Below are positions 51,195 to 59,355 of a DNA stretch of 64,000 bases, one piece after another. Both the position numbers and the translations under genes were made by a program. A model generated the notes under the pieces. It was not told the DNA's origin. It saw nothing but the letters and a program-made list of their open reading frames with translations, and did no database searches. The DNA comes from Rodentibacter abscessus (GTDB taxonomy: Bacteria > Pseudomonadota > Gammaproteobacteria > Enterobacterales > Pasteurellaceae): the NCBI RefSeq assembly GCF_047160095.1, contig NZ_AP038785.1:744001-808000 (forward strand), read 5' to 3'. How positions within the stretch are numbered: position 1 is the first letter of the stretch; every line of letters starts with the position of its first letter.

Positions 51195-51271
51195 TGGTTG
51201 CGGGGGCCGGATTTGAACCGACGGCCTTCGGGTTATGAGCCCGACGAGCTACCAAGCTGCTCCACCCCGCG
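51195..51271 (-). tRNA. metY: Initiator tRNA-fMet (anticodon CAT)
   Basis: On the minus strand it begins CGCGGGGTGGAGCAGC. The unpaired first base (C opposite A) and the three G-C pairs at the base of the anticodon stem (GGG-CTCATAA-CCC) are the marks of the bacterial initiator. CCA is encoded. The length is 77 nt. It heads the rimP-nusA-infB row as metY does in E. coli. Confidence 0.96.
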
Positions 51272-51368
51272 TCCGAAATATGGCGTGCATTATAGTGATT
51301 TAAGTCAAAAGATCAAGCATTTTCTTAAAAATCTAAAAAAAACACAAATTTTTGACCGCACTTTTCGT

Positions 51369-51503
51369 TTAAAAACCAAACCCGGTTCCAATTCCTAAAC
51401 CAACACCTACACCATTACTGCCACCACCGGCACCTATTCCGCCACTTACGGAACACGCGCCCAATAATGCAGATATAGCGAAAACAAAGAGTATTTTTTT
51501 CAT
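51369..51503 (-). CDS. 44-residue glycine-rich lipoprotein
   Basis: The ATG at 51503 opens MKKILFVFAISALLGACSVS with a lipobox (LGAC) and cysteine at position 17. The mature part is almost only Gly, Ser, Val, Ala and Ile (GGIGAGGGSNGVGVGLGIGTG, then FGF). After lipidation only 28 residues would remain. The start overlaps the stop of the kinase-like gene by one base, in the form TAATG, so it is coupled to that gene. An uptake signal follows the stop. I recognise no family; such short lipoproteins are seen in several gamma-proteobacteria with no clear role. Confidence 0.72.
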   Translation of the reverse strand: MKKILFVFAISALLGACSVSGGIGAGGGSNGVGVGLGIGTGFGF

Positions 51504-52243
51504 TATTTTTCCTTGTAAGGTAATAATTCAAATAAGCGATATATTCCAATTAAATCTTTTTTTGCCACAGGTTTAAATGGCAACAGTATATAATAAAGCC
51601 AACGAAAATACCTCAGATAATTCATCATCACCTTCCAATTTCTAGGATTACAATTCGCTTGATAATAATTCACCGTCTTTTTTATTAATGCATCAGAAAC
51701 CGTGTCTTCACGACATAAGCTATCAAAGAAAAATAGTATATCGCGAGTGATTAACCAATCTTTATTTTGGCTTTTAGAACGCGATTCAAAATCCAGAAAA
51801 ATAACCTTTCCTTCGTTCCAAATAATATCTCTTATCGCAGGACGCCCATGTACTAAACCTTTGTGATGTAACTTAATCAACGCTTGACTCGCATCAATAA
51901 GAACAGTGAGTTTTTTCTCTTCATCACAGGTTTTATCATCAACCCATTGGGAAATACTTCTTCCGGCATCTTCCATCACAAAAAAATTATTACCATGATA
52001 AACTACATTGGGAATCGGTGCATTTTGTTGGGTTAAATCCAACAGAATCTGTAACTCATTTGCAAAAGATTTTTTAGGCTTAGGTTTTAGAAGCCGCCAA
52101 ATACCTGAAAGTTTTTCCGGTTGTTTAAGCCAATAATCTTTTCCTTCATAGCTAAATTTGTAAACCCGTTTTCCTTTTTGCTGTTCTAAAATACGATCAA
52201 CATAAGTGCAAAACTCAGGTTTTATGTTAGAATCCGTCGCCAT
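51503..52243 (-). CDS. Kinase-like protein (RIO/Kdo-kinase-type fold)
   Basis: The 246-residue protein has a reduced protein-kinase fold: FSYEGKDYWLKQPE holds the ATP-site lysine near residue 37, ALIKLHHKGLVHGRPAIRDI near 140 is the catalytic-loop region, and KVIFLDFES near 165 supplies the metal-binding aspartate. The usual HxD aspartate in the loop is not obvious (HGRPAIRD), as in InaA or Kdo-kinase relatives. Such proteins often phosphorylate lipopolysaccharide core sugars. The substrate is unknown here. It is divergent from a DUF1439 gene and ends coupled to a small lipoprotein, which suggests an envelope role. Confidence 0.65.
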   Translation of the reverse strand: MATDSNIKPEFCTYVDRILEQQKGKRVYKFSYEGKDYWLKQPEKLSGIWRLLKPKPKKSFANELQILLDLTQQNAPIPNVVYHGNNFFVMEDAGRSISQWVDDKTCDEEKKLTVLIDASQALIKLHHKGLVHGRPAIRDIIWNEGKVIFLDFESRSKSQNKDWLITRDILFFFDSLCREDTVSDALIKKTVNYYQANCNPRNWKVMMNYLRYFRWLYYILLPFKPVAKKDLIGIYRLFELLPYKEK

Positions 52244-52317
52244 ATCACTCCGGTATAGGTTTCATAAAACCGCATATTCTACGGGTTTATTTTCATCTTT
52301 CAACTTATAGGAATTTT

Positions 52318-52881
52318 ATGAAAAAGCGAAATACGTTATTTTTTACCCTATTATTAGGATTTTCTGTTTTTTCTACCGCCCAAGCCTCACCTTTTAACAT
52401 TAGTGAGAACCAAATTAATCAATACTTAGCTGAAAAAGGAAGGATTCAGGATAAATTGAGTTTTCCGGGGTTATTCTCATTAGACTATCAATTAAAAGAG
52501 CTTAGTACGAAAATTGGACGAACAACAGAAAAACGGGTTGAAATAAACGGTATTGCCGAGGGCTTATTTAAACTCGGAAGCAAACAATTTTCAACCAAAT
52601 TAAATCTTACTTTTGACACAATTCCTTATTACGATCCGGAAAAAGGAGAAGTTTATTTGCGCGACTTACGTATTTTACGCTGGTCCGGCGAGCCAAACGA
52701 ATACATGGAACAATTACAGATTGCAATGCCGTTTTTAAGCCAAAGTATCGCTGCATTGCTTTCCAATGTGCCCGTTTACACGCTTGATGATACCAATGTG
52801 AGAGATGTTTTAATCAAGAAATTTGCCAAAGGCATTAAAATAGAACCGGGTGCATTAGAACTTGAAGCTAATATACTGTAA
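52318..52881 (+). CDS. DUF1439-family exported protein (YceB-like)
   Basis: The 187-residue protein has a cleavable signal (about 1-23, ending AQAS). The mature region is a single domain with NISENQINQYLAEKG at its start and LSNVPVYTLDDTNVRDVLIKKFAKGI near the end. These fit DUF1439, to which E. coli YceB belongs. YceB is a lipoprotein, but here no cysteine follows the signal, so this form is probably soluble in the periplasm. Its role is unknown. It is divergent from the kinase-like gene and ends at a terminator shared with qseC. Confidence 0.75.
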   Translation: MKKRNTLFFTLLLGFSVFSTAQASPFNISENQINQYLAEKGRIQDKLSFPGLFSLDYQLKELSTKIGRTTEKRVEINGIAEGLFKLGSKQFSTKLNLTFDTIPYYDPEKGEVYLRDLRILRWSGEPNEYMEQLQIAMPFLSQSIAALLSNVPVYTLDDTNVRDVLIKKFAKGIKIEPGALELEANIL

Positions 52882-52887
52882 TTTCAA

Positions 52888-52912
52888 AAAGGCGTATTTT
52901 AAATACGCCTTT
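52888..52912. terminator. Bidirectional terminator between the DUF1439 gene and qseC
   Basis: AAAGGCGTATTT and AAATACGCCTTT form a perfect 12-bp stem with a 1-base loop (T) and T/A flanks, between convergent genes. Confidence 0.85.
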
Positions 52913-52913
52913 G

Positions 52914-54266
52914 TTACAACAAGACTGTAGCCCTAAATCCGATAATATTCTCGGAATCTATCACATTTTCTAACCGCACTTTATAGTGATGTAATTCTGC
53001 AATTCTAAATACGATAGATAGCCCCAAACCACTTCCCTTTTCGTTTTGCCCTGCGGGGCGATAAAAGCGTTGTCCCAATTGCGCCAGTGATTCTGTGGCA
53101 ACACCATCGCCGTTATCTTCAACAATAACGGAATATTTAGATAAAATAATTTTTATTGTCGCCCCTTTATGACAATATTTTATGCCGTTATCGATTAAAT
53201 TTCTTAACATTTGAGCAATAAGAATAGGTTGTCCACAATGGTTTTGAGGAATACCCCGTTTTTCAAATGATAGCTCAATGTTGCGTTTTTGTGCATTAAA
53301 ATAAAGATCACTAATTAAAGAGGAAATCATTTCCTCCCATTTTATAGGTTGTAAATCAATAAGAGCTTCTACATTATCCAGTCGGGACAAAATTAAAAGT
53401 TGCTCAATTAACTGGCTTGCACGATCAATGCCTTGCGTAAGGTGAGAAAGCGCCTGATCACGCATTACTTTATCATCATCGGCAAGTTGTGCAATTTCGG
53501 TTTGAATACGTAATGCGGCTAAGGGGCTACGTAATTCATGCGCGGCATCCGAGGTAAAACGACGCTCTCTTTGTAACATTGTTGAAGTGCGGTCAAAAAA
53601 TTGATTCAAATTTTCCACCAATGGTAAAATTTCCGTTGGTACGTTAGATGTGTCCAGTAAAGAGAAATCATCTGCTTTACGCTTCAATACTTCACGACTT
53701 AAATGATTAATCGGTTTCAAGGTTTTTTGAATCAAGAAAAAAACAACAATTAATAAAACAGGCAAGCTGGCAAACCAAATCATCGTTTGTCCTAACACCA
53801 TTTCATTAACGAGTTCTTCACGAAATTCAACTTCTTGTCCCACGGCAATGCGTAATTCACCATTTGCAACGGGAAGCCAATAAATTCGCCATTCATCATT
53901 ATCATTTGCCATATAACCGGAACTAAAACCAACTTTATTATCAAAGATAAAATTATCGCCGTTACCCCCATCCGTTAAAAGGCGTTTTCCTGTGTTTGAG
54001 AATATCGCAAAAGCGAGGGCGTCATCATCATAATGACGTTTTAATGGTTTAAAACCACCACGATGAAATTCAGTGTTATCTAATAAAATATTACGTAAAT
54101 CTGACATCGCAAGGCGTTCGGCAAACAATATCTGCTGCGCATCAAAAACGTCGTTTGCTTCTTTGCGAACTTCTATCCAAGCGACAACGGTCGCAATTAT
54201 CCAAACGATAAATGCGGTTAAAAACAGTCCGCTTATTAAACGAAATTTAAGGCTTTTATTTATCAC
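52914..54266 (-). CDS. qseC: QseC/FirS-type sensor histidine kinase
   Basis: The 450-residue protein has two membrane helices (about 13-33 and 155-175) around a periplasmic sensor of about 120 residues. HAMP follows, then the H-box RFTSDAAHELRSPLAALRIQ near residue 245, with N (NLIDNGIKYCH), G1 (VEDNGDGVA) and G2 (GSGLGLSIVFRI) boxes. Length and order match E. coli QseC. In H. influenzae the homologous pair is reported as the ferrous-iron responsive FirRS; in Aggregatibacter it is QseBC. The sensor contains acidic clusters HYDDDALAF and DNDEW. It overlaps qseB by 11 bp. Confidence 0.9.
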   Translation of the reverse strand: MINKSLKFRLISGLFLTAFIVWIIATVVAWIEVRKEANDVFDAQQILFAERLAMSDLRNILLDNTEFHRGGFKPLKRHYDDDALAFAIFSNTGKRLLTDGGNGDNFIFDNKVGFSSGYMANDNDEWRIYWLPVANGELRIAVGQEVEFREELVNEMVLGQTMIWFASLPVLLIVVFFLIQKTLKPINHLSREVLKRKADDFSLLDTSNVPTEILPLVENLNQFFDRTSTMLQRERRFTSDAAHELRSPLAALRIQTEIAQLADDDKVMRDQALSHLTQGIDRASQLIEQLLILSRLDNVEALIDLQPIKWEEMISSLISDLYFNAQKRNIELSFEKRGIPQNHCGQPILIAQMLRNLIDNGIKYCHKGATIKIILSKYSVIVEDNGDGVATESLAQLGQRFYRPAGQNEKGSGLGLSIVFRIAELHHYKVRLENVIDSENIIGFRATVLL

Positions 54267-54924
54267 AATCTTGCCCTAGAGCATAACCCACACCGTGAAC
54301 AGTACGGATAAAATGTTTACCCAATTTTTTACGTAAATTATAAATATGAACATCCAGTGCCGTTGTGCTGATTTCTTCCTCCCAAGTGGATAACTTTTCT
54401 TCAATGGTTAAACGGGAAAGGACGCGAGTTTTGTTCAACATAAACAGTTCTAACAGTTTATACTCTCGGCTTGTTAACGAAACGACCTCGGAATAAAGTT
54501 TAACAACACGTTGATTGGGATCTAACTGAACACCCGAATGTTCAATAATAGCAGATGAATGGCCGTGGCTGCGTCTAATCAACGCTTGTAGGCGCGCCAC
54601 GACTTCAGCCAAAGCAAAAGGCTTACACAAATAATCATCGGCTCCGTTTTGCAATCCTTCTACCCGCTCATCTAAAGTCCCTCTCGCTGTCAAAATAAGC
54701 ACCGGTATGGTTTGATTATTCGCACGCCATTGTTGTAACACGGTCAAACCATCCATTTGAGGTAAAGTAAGATCAAGCACTACCGCATCGTAAGGTGCGG
54801 AATCCAGTGCTTTCAATCCGGTTTTTCCATCCTTAAACCAATCCACCGAAAACCCTGATTTAGATAACCCTATTTGCAAACCGTTCCCGATTAACATATC
54901 GTCTTCAATGAGTAAAATTCGCAT
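54256..54924 (-). CDS. qseB: QseB/FirR-type response regulator
   Basis: The 222-residue OmpR-family regulator has the acidic pocket LIEDD, the phospho-aspartate in YDAVVLDLTLPQMDG near residue 51 and the lysine in DDYLCKPFALAEVV. The winged-helix domain (about 130-222) ends VHIYNLRKKLGKHFIRTVHGVGYAL. It is most like QseB/PmrA. Its likely target, CTTAA-N6-CTTAA, lies upstream of ygiW. An uptake-signal-like GACCGCTC follows. It sits 65 bp downstream of ygiW. Confidence 0.92.
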   Translation of the reverse strand: MRILLIEDDMLIGNGLQIGLSKSGFSVDWFKDGKTGLKALDSAPYDAVVLDLTLPQMDGLTVLQQWRANNQTIPVLILTARGTLDERVEGLQNGADDYLCKPFALAEVVARLQALIRRSHGHSSAIIEHSGVQLDPNQRVVKLYSEVVSLTSREYKLLELFMLNKTRVLSRLTIEEKLSTWEEEISTTALDVHIYNLRKKLGKHFIRTVHGVGYALGQDCDK

Positions 54925-54989
54925 AAATTTGACCGCTCTTTTAAAACAAAATGGTGAGCAAAATTAATCTGCTCACCATTTTGGAATCA

Positions 54990-55361
54990 TTAATTCGCTT
55001 TTTCTACGCTAAATACTTCAACTTCTGCTTTTTCAAACGCTTCATTATCAAGTTTACCGGTGATACGAATTTTATCTTCCGGTCCAACATTTAAACCGTT
55101 CCATACACGGTTTTTAATTTCAATTTTAATACGTGCCGTGCCATCATTAAAAAGATATTCGTCATCATCAATTTGTTGAGTAATATTACCCACTAATGTC
55201 ACAATGCTATTGTCTTTTGCAGATAACGCTTGTTTTACACTAATCGGCGATGTCGCACCCTGTTGAAATCCGCCTTTTGCACTACTAGTATTACCGTTGA
55301 AACCGGCAAATGCAGTTGAAGTTGAGATAGCTAAAATGGCTGCTAATGTTAATTTTTTCAT
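54990..55361 (-). CDS. ygiW: YgiW-family OB-fold periplasmic stress protein
   Basis: The 123-residue protein has a signal peptide (about 1-19, STSTAFA) and one bacterial OB-fold domain (about 40-120). ISVKQALSAKDNSIVTLVGNITQQID is the typical start of the BOF/YgiW family, followed by EDKIRITGKLDNE. E. coli YgiW is induced by stress and acidic conditions. Here it is the first gene of ygiW-qseB-qseC, the same layout as in Aggregatibacter and Haemophilus. The promoter carries a direct repeat that fits QseB. Confidence 0.92.
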   Translation of the reverse strand: MKKLTLAAILAISTSTAFAGFNGNTSSAKGGFQQGATSPISVKQALSAKDNSIVTLVGNITQQIDDDEYLFNDGTARIKIEIKNRVWNGLNVGPEDKIRITGKLDNEAFEKAEVEVFSVEKAN

Positions 55362-55446
55362 AAAATTTCCCTCTTAAATGATATTAGTGTTAGATTAAGT
55401 GTTTTCAAAGCATCGTTGCCTTTGAGAAGTATTAAACGATATAAAT

Positions 55447-55463
55447 CTTAAGGAAAAGTTAAG
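55447..55463 (-). promoter_or_regulatory. QseB-type direct repeat upstream of ygiW-qseBC
   Basis: Read on the minus strand, the sequence is CTTAACTTTTCCTTAAG, a perfect CTTAA-N6-CTTAA. A -10-like TAATAC follows about 17 bases later, so the repeat overlaps the -35 position. It starts about 85 bp before the ygiW start codon. This is the arrangement of activated QseB/PmrA-type promoters. Confidence 0.75.
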
Positions 55464-55606
55464 AAACCAATACTTTTTCTAAAAAACTTTACCTCCTTTT
55501 TTCACTTAAGATTTTATCATAGTTTTCCTCTTATTCCTTCTCACACCTCACTAAACTTTATGTTATGATGCTGTAAATTTTTAATAGTCCAACAGGAGAT
55601 TTCTTT

Positions 55607-56017
55607 ATGAAAACCAGCAAACTTCTTCTTTCTTCAATGCTTACCGCCACTGTTTTCTTTACATCTCAAGCTTATGCTAAGTTTACACAAGAAGATGCTC
55701 AAACAATGCACGAACAAACTAAAAAGGAACGTAAGGTGCAATATATTTGCCAAGGAAAACAAAAAGTAACGGTAACTTACGGTTTTAACCAGCAAAACTT
55801 ACCGACCTTTGCTCAAGCAAACGTAAATGGAAAGCTACGTTTTATGCCAATAAATTTATATCGTAGCGATAACACCGGAACAGTTTTTGGTGATGAAAAT
55901 AATTTCAGCTTAATGGCTTCCGGCGATGCTTTAACATTAAAAAATTACAAAAAATTACCAATGATGATACAAACCCCTGCTAGTGAAATTGTTTATAAAA
56001 ACTGCAAAGCAAAATAG
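55607..56017 (+). CDS. ACP-like exported lysozyme inhibitor
   Basis: The 136-residue protein has a signal peptide cleaved after SQAYA (residue 24). The mature part shows VQYICQGKQKVTVTYGFN, then LPTFAQANVNGKLRFMPINL, DNTGTVFGDENNFSL and IVYKNCKAK. Two cysteines (C48 and C133) are placed to form the only disulfide. This closely follows the Neisseria adhesin complex protein, ACP, whose MliC-like fold inhibits C-type lysozyme. The likely role is protection from host lysozyme. It is divergent from ygiW and shares its AT-rich gap. Confidence 0.75.
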   Translation: MKTSKLLLSSMLTATVFFTSQAYAKFTQEDAQTMHEQTKKERKVQYICQGKQKVTVTYGFNQQNLPTFAQANVNGKLRFMPINLYRSDNTGTVFGDENNFSLMASGDALTLKNYKKLPMMIQTPASEIVYKNCKAK

Positions 56018-56022
56018 ATAAA

Positions 56023-56059
56023 AAGGACTGAATCCGATGTCATATGGAAAACAGTCCTT
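56023..56059. terminator. Hairpin between the lysozyme-inhibitor gene and thrS
   Basis: AAGGACTG and CAGTCCTT form an 8-bp stem across 21 bases, followed by AT-rich sequence. It lies between convergent genes. The loop is long, so strength is uncertain. Confidence 0.45.
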
Positions 56060-56117
56060 ATATCTTGTGAGTTTTTATTTTATCGCACACAAAGTGCGGT
56101 CATTTTTGAACGTATTT

Positions 56118-58049
56118 TTATTCTTCATTCAACAATTTTAATTCGCGATTTCTCACTTGTTTTTTCAATATTTCCGCAAATTCTTCCACTGTGAATGTGC
56201 CTAAATCCGTGCCCTTACGGGTACGTATTGCCACTTTGCCCTCAGCGATTTCTTTATCACCACAAACAAGCATATACGGAACACGACGTAACGTATGCTC
56301 ACGAATCTTGAAGCCAACTTTTTCATTGCGAAGATCCGCTTTCACACGTAAACCGGCATTAGATAAGGTTTTCACGACTTGTTGTACGTAATCGGCTTGA
56401 CTATCGGTGATGTTCATCACTACCGCTTGGGTCGGTGCCAACCACGCTGGGAAGAAACCGGCATATTCTTCGGTAATAATACCAATGAAACGCTCAATTG
56501 ATCCTAAAATCGCACGGTGAATCATCACTGGGGTTTTACGAGCGTTATCCTCTGCCACGTAAGTTGCATCTAGCCGTTCCGGTAATGCAAAATCTAATTG
56601 AACCGTACCGCATTGCCATTCCCGACCTAAACTATCACGCAATGCAAACTCGATTTTGGGTCCATAAAACGCCCCCTCACCTTCTTGAATTTCATATTCA
56701 AGCCCGTTATGAGCTAATGCTGCGGCCAAGCCGGCTTCTGCACGATCCCACATCGCATCTTCACCAATACGGTTTTCAGGGCGGGTTGAAAGTTTCACAT
56801 AAATATCGGTGAAACCAAAAGTGCTGTAAATGTCATAAACCATTTTTATACAGCTGGTCACTTCACTTTCAATTTGATCTTCCGTACAGAAAATATGTGC
56901 ATCATCTTGAGTAAAGCCACGTACACGCATTAAGCCGTGTAATGAACCTGATGGCTCATTGCGGTGGCAAGAACCGAATTCAGCCATACGGATCGGCAAA
57001 TCACGGTATGATTTTAAACCTTGATTGAAGATTTGAACGTGTCCCGGACAGTTCATCGGCTTGATCGCATATTCACGATTTTCCGATTGGGTGGTGAACA
57101 TTAAATCCGCATAATTTTGCCAGTGGCCGGTACGTTCCCAAAGCACTCTGTCCATCATAAACGGACCTTTCACTTCTTGGTAATCGTACTCTTTTAATTT
57201 AGTACGTACAAAGGTTTCAAGCTCACGGAAAATCGTCCAACCGTCATTGTGCCAAAACACCATACCCGGTGCTTCTTCTTGCATATGGTATAAATCTAAC
57301 GCTTTACCGATACGGCGATGATCCCGTTTTGCCGCTTCTTCTAAGCGTGTCAAATATTCGCTTAATTGTTTTTTATCCGCCCAAGCCGTACCATAGATAC
57401 GTTGTAACATTTTATTTTTGCTGTCTCCACGCCAGTACGCGCCAGCCACTTTTTGTAATTTAAAGTGGTGGCAGAAACGCATATTCGGTACGTGAGGGCC
57501 ACGACACATATCAATATATTCTTCGTGATGATATAACGCAGGCGTGGCTGTACGCTCAATATTTTCATCTAAAATCGCCATTTTGTACGGCTCACCACGT
57601 TTTTCAAAAGTATCACGCGCTTCTTGCCAGCTGACTCGTTTTTTCACGACATCATAGTTGGTTTTTGCCAATTCCAACATACGTTTTTCTATCGCATCTA
57701 AATCTTCTTGAGTTAAGGAACGATCTAAATCAACATCATAGTAAAAGCCGTTTTCAATCGTTGGACCGATTGCCATTTTCACATTCGGGAATAACTGTTT
57801 TATTGCATGACCAAGTAAATGAGCGCAAGAATGGCGAATGATTTCTAAACCGTCCTCGTCTTTTGCGGTAATAATTTCAAGGTTTGCATCTTGATCAATG
57901 ATATCGCAAGCATCGCGACGCTCACCGTTTACACGACCGGCAATAGTGGCTTTAGCAAGTCCCGCACCAATATCTTGTGCTACTTCAAGCACCGAAACAG
58001 GACGATCAAATTGACGTTGAGAACCGTCAGGTAAAGTAATAATTGGCAT
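56118..58049 (-). CDS. thrS: Threonyl-tRNA synthetase
   Basis: The 643-residue enzyme is full length. It has an N-terminal TGS domain (about 1-62, ITLPDGSQRQFDRPVSVLEV), an editing domain (about 65-225, HSCAHLLGHAIKQLFP), a class II catalytic core (about 243-535) with zinc ligands in AIKPMNCPGHVQIFNQ and elsewhere, and an anticodon-binding domain (about 540-643). It charges tRNA-Thr. In E. coli it begins the thrS-infC-rpmI-rplT cluster, but here a convergent gene follows it, so infC is not downstream. The upstream gap has an inverted pair of uptake signals (58119-58166). Confidence 0.97.
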   Translation of the reverse strand: MPIITLPDGSQRQFDRPVSVLEVAQDIGAGLAKATIAGRVNGERRDACDIIDQDANLEIITAKDEDGLEIIRHSCAHLLGHAIKQLFPNVKMAIGPTIENGFYYDVDLDRSLTQEDLDAIEKRMLELAKTNYDVVKKRVSWQEARDTFEKRGEPYKMAILDENIERTATPALYHHEEYIDMCRGPHVPNMRFCHHFKLQKVAGAYWRGDSKNKMLQRIYGTAWADKKQLSEYLTRLEEAAKRDHRRIGKALDLYHMQEEAPGMVFWHNDGWTIFRELETFVRTKLKEYDYQEVKGPFMMDRVLWERTGHWQNYADLMFTTQSENREYAIKPMNCPGHVQIFNQGLKSYRDLPIRMAEFGSCHRNEPSGSLHGLMRVRGFTQDDAHIFCTEDQIESEVTSCIKMVYDIYSTFGFTDIYVKLSTRPENRIGEDAMWDRAEAGLAAALAHNGLEYEIQEGEGAFYGPKIEFALRDSLGREWQCGTVQLDFALPERLDATYVAEDNARKTPVMIHRAILGSIERFIGIITEEYAGFFPAWLAPTQAVVMNITDSQADYVQQVVKTLSNAGLRVKADLRNEKVGFKIREHTLRRVPYMLVCGDKEIAEGKVAIRTRKGTDLGTFTVEEFAEILKKQVRNRELKLLNEE

Positions 58050-58118
58050 AATGTTTCCTTATACAGTGGTCACCCATACGAAAGGTGACATGTTCGTTTT
58101 AAAAATTCTGTAAAAAAT

Positions 58119-58166
58119 AACCGCACTTGGTTTCATTCCTACCATTGAATGGGCAAAAGTGCGGTC
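58119..58166. other. Inverted uptake signals between thrS and azoR
   Basis: AACCGCACTT and AAAAGTGCGGTC face each other across about 27 bases in the 271-bp gap between divergent thrS and azoR. It could be a hairpin in the thrS leader. No clear operator for ThrS autoregulation was seen. Confidence 0.5.
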
Positions 58167-58320
58167 GCGGATTTTATCACTTTATTAGGTGCTTGTTAAA
58201 TGGAAAACAAAGTCAACCTTTTCTTAAAAGGAAATAATGTTTTTCTCTTTCTCTACTTTATCCTGTAAAAATAAACGATAGAATGCACGCACTTTTATAT
58301 CGTTTTAAGAAAGGAAAATT

Positions 58321-58905
58321 ATGAGTAATGTATTAGTTTTAAAATCAAGCATTTTGGCAGAAAATTCACAAAGTAATAAATTGGTTGATTATGTCGTTGA
58401 ACAATTGCAAGGCAACAAAATCATCGTTCGTGATTTAGCTCAAAACCCACTTCCCCACTTTGATGCAACGGCTGCAGTCGCCGTTCGTGGCGAGCCCCAA
58501 ACAAAAGAAGAAAAACAACTTCTTGCAATTTCCGATGAATTGGTCTCTGAATTAAAAAATGCCGATACGATTGTCATTGGCGCGCCAATGTATAACCTAA
58601 ACATTCCAACCCAATTAAAAAGCTATTTTGATTTTATTGCTCGCCCTCGTGTCACTTTTCAATATATGGCAAACGGTCCTGAAGGTTTACTGAAAAACAA
58701 AAAAGCCATCGTATTATGTGCATTTGGCGGATTATATGATGAGGAAAATCTCGTCACGCAATATATGAAGGCGATTTTAGGCTTTGTAGGCATTACCGAT
58801 ATAAAATTTGTGTATGCGCAAGGCATTGGATTAGGTGCAGAATCTACAGAAAAAGCGTTACATTCCGCAAAAGTAAAAATTAACGATATTTTGACCGCAC
58901 TTTAA
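58321..58905 (+). CDS. azoR: FMN-dependent NADH-azoreductase
   Basis: The 194-residue flavodoxin-like protein opens VLVLKSSILAENSQSNKL, the phosphate-binding loop for FMN. It holds APMYNLNIPTQLKSYFDFIARPRVTFQY in the middle. It uses NADH to reduce quinones and azo compounds and probably protects against electrophiles. The stop codon lies inside an uptake signal, so the protein ends ILTAL. A hairpin follows as terminator. It is divergent from thrS. Confidence 0.93.
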   Translation: MSNVLVLKSSILAENSQSNKLVDYVVEQLQGNKIIVRDLAQNPLPHFDATAAVAVRGEPQTKEEKQLLAISDELVSELKNADTIVIGAPMYNLNIPTQLKSYFDFIARPRVTFQYMANGPEGLLKNKKAIVLCAFGGLYDEENLVTQYMKAILGFVGITDIKFVYAQGIGLGAESTEKALHSAKVKINDILTAL

Positions 58906-58915
58906 TTTTTCTTCT

Positions 58916-58947
58916 CCGAAAGCCATCTTTAAGGTGGTTTTCTTTTT
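58916..58947 (+). terminator. Intrinsic terminator of azoR
   Basis: GAAAGCCATC pairs with GGTGGTTTTC (two G-T pairs) across TTTAA and is followed by TTTTT. The T run merges with the first hip operator. Confidence 0.75.
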
Positions 58948-59048
58948 ATCCCATTCAAGGTATAAATATTACACTATCCCACTAAAGGGATATTTCTTGA
59001 TTTATCCCTCAAGAGGTATAGAATGTAGAATATACTTCATGAGGGATA
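58947..59048. promoter_or_regulatory. Four HipB operators before hipBA
   Basis: Four 18-bp sites fit TATCC-N8-GGATA: TATCCCATTCAAGGTATA (58947), TATCCCACTAAAGGGATA (58975, perfect), TATCCCTCAAGAGGTATA (59003) and TATACTTCATGAGGGATA (59031). Each start is exactly 28 bp after the previous one. The E. coli hip operators share the TATCC-N8-GGATA form. The last site ends 4 bases before the hipB start codon. Confidence 0.9.
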
Positions 59049-59052
59049 AAAT

Positions 59053-59355
59053 ATGATCATTACAAGCCCAAAAATGCTTTCTCACGTTATTCGTGAATTT
59101 CGTTATAAAGATAATATATCTCAGACAGACATTGCCAAGCAGGTCGGAATCAAGCAAGCGACAGTGTCAAACTTTGAAAACTCACCGGAAAGTACAAAAA
59201 TTGAAACGTTATTCAAAATTCTGGCAGCATTAGAATTAGAATTAGTTGTTCAACCTCGTCCTACATTACTAAAACATTCCTCCCTAGGTGGTCATAATTT
59301 TATTGAAGAACCAAATGCAACTTATAACAGTGATGATGACGGAGAAATTTGGTGA
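59053..59355 (+). CDS. hipB: HipB antitoxin and transcriptional repressor
   Basis: The 100-residue protein has a Cro/CI-type helix-turn-helix (about 8-62, NISQTDIAKQVGIKQATVSN). A C-terminal tail (about 72-100) ends DDDGEIW. E. coli HipB also ends in tryptophan, which lodges in HipA and affects HipB stability. HipB binds HipA and represses the operon through TATCC-N8-GGATA operators, four of which lie upstream. The Shine-Dalgarno (GAGGG) is inside the last operator. Its stop overlaps the hipA start by one base (TGATG). Confidence 0.93.
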   Translation: MIITSPKMLSHVIREFRYKDNISQTDIAKQVGIKQATVSNFENSPESTKIETLFKILAALELELVVQPRPTLLKHSSLGGHNFIEEPNATYNSDDDGEIW

